Positions 33,034 through 40,728 of a DNA stretch of 44,662 nucleotides are shown one piece after another. A program made the position numbers and the translations under genes. The DNA comes from Nocardia nova NBRC 15556 (lineage in GTDB: Bacteria > Actinomycetota > Actinomycetes > Mycobacteriales > Mycobacteriaceae), in the NCBI RefSeq assembly GCF_001613005.1, contig NZ_BDBN01000003.1, positions 1 to 44,662 on the forward strand. The letters are read 5' to 3'. Positions within the stretch are counted from its first letter, which is position 1. Every line of letters starts with the position of its first letter. Under the pieces are notes generated by a model. That model was not told the origin of the DNA. It ran no database searches and saw only the letters and a list, made by a program, of their open reading frames with translations.

Positions 33034-33276
33034 TCAGGACTGGGCGCCCTGGCGAGCCGCGTCGTCGGCCGCCATCGCGTCACGCAGGCTCTTGGGCCGC
33101 ATATCCGTCCAGTTCTTCTCCACGTATTCGACGCAGGCAGCGCGGCTGTCCTCGCCGAACACCACTCGCCACCCGGCCGGGACCTCGGCGAAAGCAGGCC
33201 ACAGGGAATGCTGCTCCTCGTCGTTGACCAGAACGAAGAAGCGGCCGTCCTCGTCGTCGAAGGGGTTGGTGCTCAT
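33034..33276 (-). CDS. MbtH family protein (orphan)
   Basis: An 80-residue MbtH-like protein. These small proteins bind and activate adenylation domains of non-ribosomal peptide synthetases. All family hallmarks are present: N-terminal [24 protein letters not shown] (20-27), [10 protein letters not shown] (32-41) and [14 protein letters not shown] (52-65), with the three conserved tryptophans 26, 36 and 56. The ATG at 33276 has GAGGTGA just upstream. No synthetase gene is in the window, so it probably serves one elsewhere; MbtH proteins can act in trans. It lies 158 bases downstream of an alpha/beta-hydrolase gene on the same strand and has its own likely promoter with a palindrome. Confidence 0.95.
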   Translation of the reverse strand: MSTNPFDDEDGRFFVLVNDEEQHSLWPAFAEVPAGWRVVFGEDSRAACVEYVEKNWTDMRPKSLRDAMAADDAARQGAQS

Positions 33277-33396
33277 TTCACCTCACTGGATGCTGGCGCT
33301 GTGTACGGGAACGCGCTGGATACGGAACTCGCGGGGCGCGGGCACGAGCCGAAACCGACCTGAGCCGACCGACCAGAGCCGTAGCCCCCGAGCGAT

Positions 33397-33408
33397 GTGT
33401 CGACACTA
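33397..33408 (-). promoter_or_regulatory. Probable mbtH promoter with an operator-like palindrome
   Basis: TAGTGT (33408-33403) is a good minus-strand -10 box about 120 bases upstream of mbtH. It overlaps the perfect 10-base palindrome GTGTCGACAC (33397-33406). A repressor bound there would cover the -10 box. It does not match the iron-box consensus of IdeR/DtxR. Confidence 0.4.
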
Positions 33409-33434
33409 GCAAGACCGACGTTACGCGTTGGTGG

Positions 33435-34274
33435 TTACCTCGAGCCCGCGAAGAAATCGAGCAGGATCTTATTGACCGCCTCGGGACGTTCCAGATACCC
33501 GTAATGCCCGGCGTCGGGGATCTCCTGGTATCGGGCGTCGGGAATGGCTTCGGCCAGCTCACGGGTCAGATACGCGGGAATCATCCGGTCGTCGGCGAAT
33601 CCGATCGACAGGCACGGCACCTTGATCGCGCGATAGGCCTGCAACCGATCGAAATCGTGGTCCATCCGGCGCTGCGCCCGGATTCCCGGGGATGCCGGTC
33701 CGCCGGTGAATTCGAACAGATCCAGCCAATCGCGCGCGGAATTCGGATCGGCCATCGTGGCGGGCGAAAGATTCATCACCGCGGTCAGGGCGGCCTCGTA
33801 TTTGGCGGGCAGTCGCACGCCGGAGGCGTCGAGTTCGTGTTCGCCGAGCGAGAGCGTCTTCTGGAATTGGTCGAGCCGCGCGTGTCCGGCCATGAATACG
33901 GCTTTGCGCACGAGGTCGGGCCGCGCCAGGGCCAATTCCTGCGCGACCCGCGCACCCATCGAGGTGCCGGCGACCAGGGCCGGGCCCTCGTCGAGAAATT
34001 CGATCAGCGCCGCGGTGTCGGCGACCAATTCGTCGATGGTCATCCCGTCGGGCGCCTCGTAGGACGGAGCGATGCCGCGATTGTCGAACGTGCACACTCG
34101 GTAGCCGGCCGCGACCAGCGCCGGAACCTGGTGCAGCTCCCACACCCGGCCGGGGCTCCCGGTGCCCATGATCAGCACGACCAGCGGGGCAGCCCCCTTG
34201 GTGTCGGTGCCTTTGGCCTTGTCTCCCTTCACCTGGTAGTTCAGCGAGATTCCATTCACCGTGGCCAACGGCAT
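33435..34274 (-). CDS. Alpha/beta-hydrolase
   Basis: A 279-residue single-domain alpha/beta-hydrolase. The nucleophile elbow is GTSMG (103-107, Ser105), preceded by the typical oxyanion region IMGTGSPGRVW (35-45) and FDNRG (63-67). The acid is probably in FADDRMIP and the histidine in DAGHYGYLERPE near the C-terminus. There is no signal peptide, so it is cytoplasmic. Candidates are an esterase, a haloperoxidase-like hydrolase or a thioesterase; the substrate is unknown. The ATG at 34274 follows AAAGGG. It is upstream of mbtH on the same strand and divergent from the small otsA-linked gene. A perfect palindrome lies 52 bases upstream. Confidence 0.87.
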   Translation of the reverse strand: MPLATVNGISLNYQVKGDKAKGTDTKGAAPLVVLIMGTGSPGRVWELHQVPALVAAGYRVCTFDNRGIAPSYEAPDGMTIDELVADTAALIEFLDEGPALVAGTSMGARVAQELALARPDLVRKAVFMAGHARLDQFQKTLSLGEHELDASGVRLPAKYEAALTAVMNLSPATMADPNSARDWLDLFEFTGGPASPGIRAQRRMDHDFDRLQAYRAIKVPCLSIGFADDRMIPAYLTRELAEAIPDARYQEIPDAGHYGYLERPEAVNKILLDFFAGSR

Positions 34275-34325
34275 AGTGCTGCGACCCTTTCCACTCGATT
34301 CGTGCGGTGCTCGATACACGCAGTG

Positions 34326-34338
34326 GGCGAAATTCGCC
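34326..34338. promoter_or_regulatory. Palindrome upstream of the alpha/beta-hydrolase gene
   Basis: GGCGAAATTCGCC is a 13-base perfect palindrome around a central A, in the 267-base divergent region between the hydrolase and the small otsA-linked gene. It is a candidate operator for either gene. Confidence 0.35.
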
Positions 34339-34541
34339 TCCCTACCAACGTTATAGGTTCCCGAGGCTCCAGCGTTTCGCCGGTGTGGCGGGTGTCGCCC
34401 CGCGCTGTTGCGGTTCGGCAGCGGTCGGTACCGAGTCGACGGGCCCCTGCGCGGCGACCGATACCATTGACAGCGCACGGCGCCGACACCACGACGGTCG
34501 AACCCCACCGCCGTGCCACGACCCCGAGCCGAGAGGACACG

Positions 34542-34712
34542 ATGATGGCCGCGAAGAGCGCCAACGACATCGCGGACGACGACCTGGAACCGCTCGCCGA
34601 CGAGACCGCACGGCAGGCACAGCGCGTCGTGGCCGCCTACGCCAACGATGCCGACGAATGCCGGATGCTGCTGTCGATGCTCGGAATCGGTCCCAGCGCG
34701 CGCAGCGAATAG
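34542..34712 (+). CDS. Small conserved actinobacterial protein upstream of otsA
   Basis: A 56-residue acidic helical protein: MMAAKSANDIADDDLEPLAD, then ETARQAQRVVAAYANDADECRMLL and a short tail. From memory, M. tuberculosis has a protein of the same size (Rv3489) immediately before otsA, and the sequence has the same character, so I take it as a genuine conserved gene. The function is unknown. GAGAGGACACG precedes the tandem ATG codons. It lies 90 bases upstream of otsA on the same strand and is probably co-transcribed with it, possibly as a small regulator or partner of the trehalose pathway (inference). Confidence 0.75.
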   Translation: MMAAKSANDIADDDLEPLADETARQAQRVVAAYANDADECRMLLSMLGIGPSARSE

Positions 34713-34802
34713 GACGAGCCCCGCGCAGCGCAATGCGCAGCGCTCATCACAACTGAAATCCCACGCCTAGTTCCGCCATTTCGGCGACCGGAGGATCCAG
34801 CA

Positions 34803-36359
34803 GTGGACCAGATGCGCGACATACGCAGCGATCGATCTCGAGACGCTTCGCCGGAAACCGAATCCGCACCAGCGGACCGTCCCGGCGGCGCCGGGTCCGG
34901 TTTCGTCGTGGTCGCCAACCGGCTCCCGGTCGACCTGGAACGTCTCCCGAACGGGACCAAGCGGTGGAAGCGCAGTCCGGGCGGCCTGGTCACGGCCCTG
35001 GAGCCGGTGCTGCGCAACAACAACGGCGCCTGGGTGGGCTGGGCCGGCGTTCCCGATGTGGATGTCGATCCGATCATCGAGGACGGCCTGGAGTTGTATC
35101 CGGTGCCGTTGACCGCCGAGGAGGTCGCCGCCTACTACGAGGGATTCTCCAACGGCACGCTGTGGCCGCTCTATCACGACGTGATCGTGCGGCCGGAGTA
35201 CCACCGCGACTGGTGGACCGCCTACGTGGACGTGAACCGGCGCTTCGCCGAGTACACCGCGAAGGTGGCCGCCGAGGGCGCGACGGTGTGGGTACAGGAC
35301 TATCAGCTGCAGCTGGTGCCGAAGATGCTGCGCATGCTGCGGCCCGATCTGACCATCGGATTCTTCCTGCACATCCCGTTCCCCCCGGTCGAGCTGTTCA
35401 TGCAGCTGCCGTGGCGCACCGAGATCGTGGAGGGGCTGCTCGGCGCCGACCTGATCGGCTTCCACCTGCCCGGCGGCGCGCAGAACTTCCTGTACCTGGC
35501 GAGAAGGCTTGCCGGACAACCCACCTCGCGCGGCACGGTCGGTGTGCGGTCGAAACTCGGTGTGGTGCAGGTCGGTTTCCGCACGGTGCGGGTCGGCGCC
35601 TTCCCGATCTCGATCGCCTCCGCCGAACTCGACGAGCTGTCGCGAAGACGCTCGGTGCGGGAGCGCGCCGCTCAGATCCGCAGGGAGCTGGGCAACCCCA
35701 AGCACATCCTGCTCGGTGTGGACCGCCTGGACTACACCAAGGGCATCGATATCCGCCTGGCGGCGCTGCAGGAACTCCTGCACGAGGGCCGGCTGGACCC
35801 GGCCGAGACGGTGATGGTGCAGCTGGCCACGCCGAGTCGCGAACGGGTGGAGAGCTACATCCAGATGCGCGGCGACATCGAACGTCAGGTGGGCCGCATC
35901 AACGGCGAATTCTCCCGCGTCGGTTACCCTTTCGTGCACTATCTGCACCGGCCGATCCCCCGCGACGAACTGGTCGCCTTCTTCGTGGCCGCCGACGTCA
36001 TGCTGGTGACCCCGCTGCGCGACGGGATGAATCTGGTCGCCAAGGAGTACGTAGCCTCGCACAGCGGCCTCAACGGCGCCCTCGTGCTCAGCGAATTCAC
36101 CGGCGCCGCAGCGGAATTGCGTCAGGCCTACCTGTGTAATCCACACGATCTGGACAGCGTCGAGAACGCGATCATGTCCGCGATCGAGGACGACCCCGAA
36201 ACCAAGCGGCGCCGCATGCGTTCGCTGCGCCGCCAGGTACTCGCCCACGACGTGGACCGCTGGGCGCGCTCGTTCCTCGACGCACTGGCCCAGGATCGGG
36301 TGGCCGGCAGCGCCCTGCTCACCGATGCGGATGTGGATCCGAGCGGCGCCGAGCGCTAG
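34803..36359 (+). CDS. otsA: Trehalose-6-phosphate synthase
   Basis: A 518-residue GT20 glycosyltransferase that makes trehalose-6-phosphate from a nucleotide-glucose donor and glucose-6-phosphate. Trehalose serves as an osmolyte and as the carrier of mycolates in these bacteria. Characteristic segments are [13 protein letters not shown] (34-46), [63 protein letters not shown] and the donor-site loop [15 protein letters not shown]. No phosphatase domain is fused. The GTG at 34803 has GGAGG 9 bases upstream; ATG at 34812 is an alternative. It faces the mce operon, with a 358-base gap between gene ends. Confidence 0.97.
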   Translation: MDQMRDIRSDRSRDASPETESAPADRPGGAGSGFVVVANRLPVDLERLPNGTKRWKRSPGGLVTALEPVLRNNNGAWVGWAGVPDVDVDPIIEDGLELYPVPLTAEEVAAYYEGFSNGTLWPLYHDVIVRPEYHRDWWTAYVDVNRRFAEYTAKVAAEGATVWVQDYQLQLVPKMLRMLRPDLTIGFFLHIPFPPVELFMQLPWRTEIVEGLLGADLIGFHLPGGAQNFLYLARRLAGQPTSRGTVGVRSKLGVVQVGFRTVRVGAFPISIASAELDELSRRRSVRERAAQIRRELGNPKHILLGVDRLDYTKGIDIRLAALQELLHEGRLDPAETVMVQLATPSRERVESYIQMRGDIERQVGRINGEFSRVGYPFVHYLHRPIPRDELVAFFVAADVMLVTPLRDGMNLVAKEYVASHSGLNGALVLSEFTGAAAELRQAYLCNPHDLDSVENAIMSAIEDDPETKRRRMRSLRRQVLAHDVDRWARSFLDALAQDRVAGSALLTDADVDPSGAER

Positions 36360-36717
36360 GCCCGCGGCGAACGCTCCCCGGCGGGGCCGGGCGAACGTTC
36401 CGGCGACTGCACAGCGACCCGAGGCGGGTACACCCTTCGAACCGACCGTCCGGCAGCCGGAGAGCGCCGCCCACACCGAATCTCGGTCCTGGCCTCCGCC
36501 GGGGCAGGCGGTCGCCGCGTACCCGCCACCCCGGATTCCGCCGCACCCGCCGGATCACCACACGGTCGGTCCGTGCGGCACAGGCGCGCTTCACCGGCGG
36601 GAGATCTGCGCCGCGACCGGAGCCGGTATCGACCACCGATCCCGCCTCGGAATCGCTGTGCCGTCGACGGTAGGGACGAACCCTTAACGGGGATAACGGG
36701 ATTCGCTTAACGCGGGA
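36360..36717. other. Gene-free gap between convergent otsA and the mce operon
   Basis: About 358 bases without a supported gene. Open frames here are Pro/Arg-rich and look like chance. Visible structure: a 12-base near-direct repeat GGCGAACG(C/T)TCC at 36366-36377 and 36390-36401, with CCCCGGCGGGG between the copies, just after the otsA stop; and three copies of (T/A)TAACG followed by G/C-rich bases at 36684-36719, just after the mce operon end. Both may be transcription-end signals. Confidence 0.5.
36366..36401 (+). repeat. Near-direct repeat after otsA
   Basis: GGCGAACGCTCC (36366-36377) and GGCGAACGTTCC (36390-36401) differ at one base and are offset by 24 bases. GAACG (36369-36373) also pairs with CGTTC (36396-36400) around the inner CCCCGGCGGGG, so the unit can fold as a terminator. 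Confidence 0.4.
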
Positions 36718-36719
36718 TC
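36684..36719 (-). repeat. Triple TTAACG-type repeat at the mce operon end
   Basis: TTAACGGGGA (36684), ATAACGGGAT (36693) and TTAACGCGGGAT (36708) are spaced 9 and 15 bases apart. The last overlaps the stop of the final gene of the operon. Meaning unknown. Confidence 0.35.
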
Positions 36720-37218
36720 AGATCGGGGTGATCGCGTCGACCAGCCAGTGGCCGCCGTCCTTGTCCAGAGCCACGCGGACCCGGCTCGGCGTCACCGTGC
36801 CCTGCGGGGAGTCCTTACTGGTGGTCACCTGGTTCAGGTACAGCAGGACCACCGCGTGCGAGCGCTCCGCGGACACCACACCGGCCGCCGTGGTGGTGGC
36901 CTGCACGGTGAGCTGCTTCTCCTTGGCGCCGGGTGCGATCGCCTGCTGGATCAGCTTCAGGTAGTCCTTGCGGAACGACGGGGTGAGGTTGTCGGCCGAT
37001 TTCGGCAACTCGGCGTCGACGGTCTTGAAGTCGTAGGTGAATACCGACTCCACCGCGTGCCGGGCCGCGGGTACCGAGTCGGTACGGGCCTGCTCGACCT
37101 GTTTGTCGGACCAGTACTTGTAGCCGGTGACCGAGGCCATCGCGACCGCGGCCACGAACAGCACCGCCGCACCGATGAACAGGATGGGACGCAGCTTGCC
37201 GGAACCTTGTCTGCTCAT
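36718..37218 (-). CDS. Mce-associated membrane protein (second)
   Basis: A 166-residue single-pass protein: basic N-terminus, a transmembrane helix (about 11-31), then an extracytoplasmic domain with the pattern of Mce-associated proteins (SVPAARHAVESVFTYDFKTVDAEL, FRKDYLKLIQQAIAPGAKEKQLTV, and a C-terminal beta-rich region ending GGHWLVDAITPI). These proteins are thought to stabilise or assemble the Mce transporter; the orthologue in the M. tuberculosis mce4 locus is Rv3492c. It is the last gene of the operon and overlaps the preceding one by four bases. Confidence 0.85.
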   Translation of the reverse strand: MSRQGSGKLRPILFIGAAVLFVAAVAMASVTGYKYWSDKQVEQARTDSVPAARHAVESVFTYDFKTVDAELPKSADNLTPSFRKDYLKLIQQAIAPGAKEKQLTVQATTTAAGVVSAERSHAVVLLYLNQVTTSKDSPQGTVTPSRVRVALDKDGGHWLVDAITPI

Positions 37219-38063
37219 GCCACGAACTCCACTTGCGAGGCGGTGATACCACCGTTGTCGTCGCGGTCGACCGTGACCCGGAAGCGGTAGTAGCGCTCCT
37301 GCGGATCCTTGGCACCGGCGTTGGTCAGGGTCTGCTTGGCCGCGACCAGCACCTTCGCGGTGTGGTCGTCCTGGCTTTCGACCGCGGTCTCGATGATCTC
37401 GCCGCTGGCCTTCACCTTGGCCTGCTGCACGACCTGCGCGTAGGCGTCCTTGCGCTCGGAGTACTCCTGCTTGAGCTGTCCCGAGGCGACCGAGAGCACC
37501 CGGTCGATGTCCTGCTTCGCGGTGTCGTCCTTGATGTTGGTCAGATTGAGAATCGCCTGCTTGGCGGTCTGCACATATTCCGCGCGCTGGTCGGCCTGGG
37601 CGCCGACCTGATGCTGGTGGTAGGCGAAGAAGCCGCCCGAGCCGACCAGCAGGATCAACGACAGCACCGCCACCACCGCGGCCGCCCAGCCCAGCGGTCC
37701 GAGTGAGCGCTTCGATGGCTCGGAGGTGTCCGCCGCTGCCGTCTCCGCCGCGGAGTCGGTGAGCCGCACGGTCGTGTCGTCATCGGCCGCCGTCGAAAGC
37801 TTTACGGTGGTCTCGGACTTCGCGTCGGCGCCGGACACAACCTTCGATGCCGCCTCGGAGGAGGACTCGGTCGCCTTCGCCGGCGATGGGCTCGACGATT
37901 GCACCGTCTCGTCGGCAGCGCCCGCGGCGCCGAGCTTCACCGTCGCTTCGTCGGAGGGCGAACTCTCGGTCCGCTCGACCGCTATCGCGTCGGTCGGCGC
38001 TCCGGCCTGCCGGCTGGCCCGGCGCCGGACGCGACCGGTGGGTGTGGAATTCGATTCGCTCAT
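37215..38063 (-). CDS. Mce-associated membrane protein (first)
   Basis: A 282-residue protein. The N-terminal 125 or so residues are a low-complexity Ser/Ala/Thr/Glu/Asp-rich cytoplasmic region with repeated (E/T)TVKL and DDTTVRL motifs. A transmembrane helix follows (about 129-150), then a Mce-associated extracytoplasmic domain (SASGQLKQEY-like core, ETAVESQDDHTAKVLVAAKQT, YYRFRVTVDRDDNGGI). It corresponds to Rv3493c by position. Its ATG overlaps the mce4F stop as ATGA. The repeated acidic, Thr-containing motifs look like possible phosphorylation or docking sites, which is inference. Confidence 0.85.
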   Translation of the reverse strand: MSESNSTPTGRVRRRASRQAGAPTDAIAVERTESSPSDEATVKLGAAGAADETVQSSSPSPAKATESSSEAASKVVSGADAKSETTVKLSTAADDDTTVRLTDSAAETAAADTSEPSKRSLGPLGWAAAVVAVLSLILLVGSGGFFAYHQHQVGAQADQRAEYVQTAKQAILNLTNIKDDTAKQDIDRVLSVASGQLKQEYSERKDAYAQVVQQAKVKASGEIIETAVESQDDHTAKVLVAAKQTLTNAGAKDPQERYYRFRVTVDRDDNGGITASQVEFVA

Positions 38064-39484
38064 TTCTGTTGCTCCTCGAGCATCGCCTGCCAACTGGACG
38101 GTACAGTGCCCGATCCGTCGGCGCCCACATCCCCCTGTCGGTAGGTCCGGCCGTCGGGTCCGGTGAAGGTGTGGTTCTTCAGGTCGTAGGTGCGCAGTGC
38201 CGCCGCCGGTTGGCTCTGCGCGGCCGGAGCGTCGCCGGGGTTGGCCGCCGGCTCGCCGGACGGGGTGACCGGGTGCGGATCGCCGAAGGGCGGGTTGTCG
38301 CCCTCGGGCACATAACCCTGCGGGTCGTGGCAGAGCTCCGGACTCGGAGCCCGCTTGCCCGGCACGTCCGCACACGGCGTGTTGCGGATACCGCGCACCG
38401 CTTCCTTGGCGTTCTGCGCCACCTTGCAGTAGAGATTCGGCGGCGTGTCCGGGGTGTCCTTCAGGGCCGGCGAGCGGCGCTGATCCTGCGGCAGGAAGCC
38501 GGTGGTGCAGCCGGGCGGGTCGTTGAGCCCGAGCATGAAGTCGACCATGGCGCCGTATTGCGTGGGCCCGCGGATGGATGTCAGCAGCGCCGCCACCAGC
38601 TGCGGGTAGATCACCAGGATCTGTTCCACACCGGCGTGGTAGGTCACCCCGACCTGGCCGACGCTGGTCAGATTCGACAGCAGCAGCGGCAGCGTCGGCC
38701 GCAGATCCTGGAAGGTCTGCGACACCTTCTGCGCGGCCGCGGGGGTGCGGTCGAGCAACTGCCCCAGCGAGGGGTCGTGCTGGCGCAACTGATCGGTGAC
38801 GGTCGCCAAATCCTTTGTCCACGAACGAATCGCGGCGTCGGACTGGTTCTGGGTGTCGAGCAGCGGGCCGATCTTGTCGAGCAGATCCTTGGTCTCGTTC
38901 GTGTTCTTCTTCGCCTCCTGCACCAGCAGCGAGGCGGAGTCGATGAACTTCTGCAGATCCGGGCCCGCGCCGTTGAACGCGGTGAAGGCATCGTCGATCA
39001 CCTGGCGCAGTTTGGTGTCGGCGACACTGCTGAGCAGCCGGTCGGCCTGGTCGAGCATATCGCCGACGTCCTGCGGAAGTCTGGTGCGCTGCACCGGGAT
39101 CACCGAACCGTCGTGCAGATTCCCGCCGTGCGGATTCTCGGCCGGGACCAGATCCACGTACTGTTCGCCGATCGCCGACACGCTCTTCACATAGGCATCG
39201 ACATCACCGGGAATCTTGAAGTCGCTGTTGATCGACAGCTTGGCGTCGACCCCCTCGGGGGTGAGCTTCACAACCTCGACCTTGCCGACGTTGGTACCGC
39301 GGTAGGCCACGTTCGCGGTCGGGTACAGCCCGCCGGTGGCCTCCAGTTTCACGGTCACGCCGTAGCGGCCGATGCCGAACATGGCCGGCAGGTGGACGTA
39401 GACGCCCGCCATCACGACCAGGCCGATCACGGTCAGGATCGAGAAGATCACCAACTGCGTCCGGACGAATTTGCTGAGTTTCAT
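38060..39484 (-). CDS. mce4F: MCE family protein Mce4F
   Basis: A 474-residue MCE protein. A transmembrane or signal-anchor helix (about 11-31) is followed by the MCE/MlaD domain (about 39-118, with YGVTVKLEATGGLYPTANVAYRG and VGKVEVVKL), a long helical region (about 140-290) and a Pro-rich tail after about residue 400. Six Mce subunits (A-F) form a substrate tunnel across the periplasm-like space; the mce4 system of mycobacteria and rhodococci imports cholesterol and other sterols. Assignment to mce4 rests on gene order with otsA and the two associated proteins. It is shorter than I recall for the M. tuberculosis protein, probably in the tail. Overlaps mce4E by four bases. Confidence 0.9.
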   Translation of the reverse strand: MKLSKFVRTQLVIFSILTVIGLVVMAGVYVHLPAMFGIGRYGVTVKLEATGGLYPTANVAYRGTNVGKVEVVKLTPEGVDAKLSINSDFKIPGDVDAYVKSVSAIGEQYVDLVPAENPHGGNLHDGSVIPVQRTRLPQDVGDMLDQADRLLSSVADTKLRQVIDDAFTAFNGAGPDLQKFIDSASLLVQEAKKNTNETKDLLDKIGPLLDTQNQSDAAIRSWTKDLATVTDQLRQHDPSLGQLLDRTPAAAQKVSQTFQDLRPTLPLLLSNLTSVGQVGVTYHAGVEQILVIYPQLVAALLTSIRGPTQYGAMVDFMLGLNDPPGCTTGFLPQDQRRSPALKDTPDTPPNLYCKVAQNAKEAVRGIRNTPCADVPGKRAPSPELCHDPQGYVPEGDNPPFGDPHPVTPSGEPAANPGDAPAAQSQPAAALRTYDLKNHTFTGPDGRTYRQGDVGADGSGTVPSSWQAMLEEQQK

Positions 39485-40728
39485 CGACCCGCACCCCCTT
39501 GTTGCGGCGCGGGCACCGTCAGCCCGGGTATGGCGGGCAGATTCGGAATCGGCGGCAGGCCGGGAAGACTCGGCGTCGGCGCCGCCGTGTTCGGCGCGGG
39601 CGGTGGCGGCGGCTGCATCGGCCCGGTGATCGGGTCACCCTTGCCCATCGCGGTATCGGGTGCGATCGTGCCGAGCGCGCCCTCGACCCCGCCGAAGCGT
39701 CCGCCCAGCGGCGTACCGGTGAGGAAGTTCGAATCCAGCCGCGCGCCGGTGAGATCGACGGTCATCAGCAGGTTGAGGTAGTCGCCCTTGAGCGCCTTGT
39801 TCAAGTTCCGCATGGGGAACGGGAAGGTGAGCAGGATCTGCAGGGCGTCGGCCAGTTTCGTTCCGGTGCTGGCCAGCGATTCCAGGGCCGGATGGAGATT
39901 GGCCAGATCCGCCTTCAGGTTGTCACCGCTCTCGGCGATCACCCGGCTCACCACATCGCTGAGATCACCCAGTGCGGTAATCGTTTTGGTGATGTTCTCG
40001 CGGCGGTCGGCCAGTACGGTGAGGGCCGGATGCAGCTGCGTGACGGCCCGGGTCACCTGTTCCTTCTGGTTGTTCAGCTGTCCGGCGAAACGGTCCAGCC
40101 CACCCATCGCGTCGATGATGTCCTTGGTCTGACCGTCCAGGGTGCTGGTCAGCTGCGCCAGCTGCGGCAGCAGATCGCGGATGGCATCCGACCGCCCGGA
40201 GAAGGTCTTGTTCAGCTCGTGGGTGATGGTCTCGAGCTGGGAGATACCGCCACCGTTGAGCACCACCGACAGCGACGACAGCGTCTGCTCGGTGGTGGGA
40301 TAGACACTCGCGCGCGACAACGGGATCACATCGCCGGTCTTCAATTGGCCTTCCGGCGCAACGTCTTTCGGCGCCGACAGCTCGACGTGGTTACTGCCGA
40401 GCAGGCTGGTCTGCCCGATCGCGGCCACCGCGTTGGCGGGCAGGTGCACACCCTTCTCGAGGCTCACCGTGACCAGCGCGTGCCAATCCTCGACCTGGAT
40501 GTTCTTCACCGTGCCGACCGTGACGTCGTCCACCTGCACCGGCGAATTGCGGGTCAGCGTGGTGACATTCGGCATCTGGATCTTGATCTGCCAGGCGCCC
40601 TCACCCGTTCCGGCCGCACCGGGCATCGGCAGGGTGTTCAGACCGTCCCACTCGCATCCGGTGGCGCCCAACAGGATCACCAGACCGACGGCGGCGCCGG
40701 CGAGTCGCATCCGTCCGCGTCGCATCAT
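39481..40728 (-). CDS. mce4E: MCE family lipoprotein Mce4E (LprN-like)
   Basis: A 415-residue MCE protein with a lipoprotein signal: MMRRGRMRLA, a hydrophobic core and a lipobox ending LLGATGC, so Cys25 is the lipidated residue. The MCE domain follows (about 45-125, with VTTLTRNSPVQVDDVTVGTVKNIQ and AIGQTSLLGSNHVEL), then helices with repeated LxxL spacing and a Pro/Ala-rich C-terminal tail from about residue 365. The E subunit is the one lipoprotein in Mce sets, as here. GGAGGAGG precedes the tandem ATGs, the first of which overlaps the mce4D stop. Confidence 0.92.
   Translation of the reverse strand: MMRRGRMRLAGAAVGLVILLGATGCEWDGLNTLPMPGAAGTGEGAWQIKIQMPNVTTLTRNSPVQVDDVTVGTVKNIQVEDWHALVTVSLEKGVHLPANAVAAIGQTSLLGSNHVELSAPKDVAPEGQLKTGDVIPLSRASVYPTTEQTLSSLSVVLNGGGISQLETITHELNKTFSGRSDAIRDLLPQLAQLTSTLDGQTKDIIDAMGGLDRFAGQLNNQKEQVTRAVTQLHPALTVLADRRENITKTITALGDLSDVVSRVIAESGDNLKADLANLHPALESLASTGTKLADALQILLTFPFPMRNLNKALKGDYLNLLMTVDLTGARLDSNFLTGTPLGGRFGGVEGALGTIAPDTAMGKGDPITGPMQPPPPPAPNTAAPTPSLPGLPPIPNLPAIPGLTVPAPQQGGAGR

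Noticed and set aside
33397..33408. Iron box (IdeR/DtxR site) in front of mbtH
   Set aside because: The sequence is GTGTCGACAC with flanks that do not fit the TTAGGTTAGGCTAACCTAA-type consensus.
36325..36687. A 120-codon open frame between otsA and the mce operon
   Set aside because: Pro/Arg/His-rich, begins inside otsA, no ribosome binding site and no known family.
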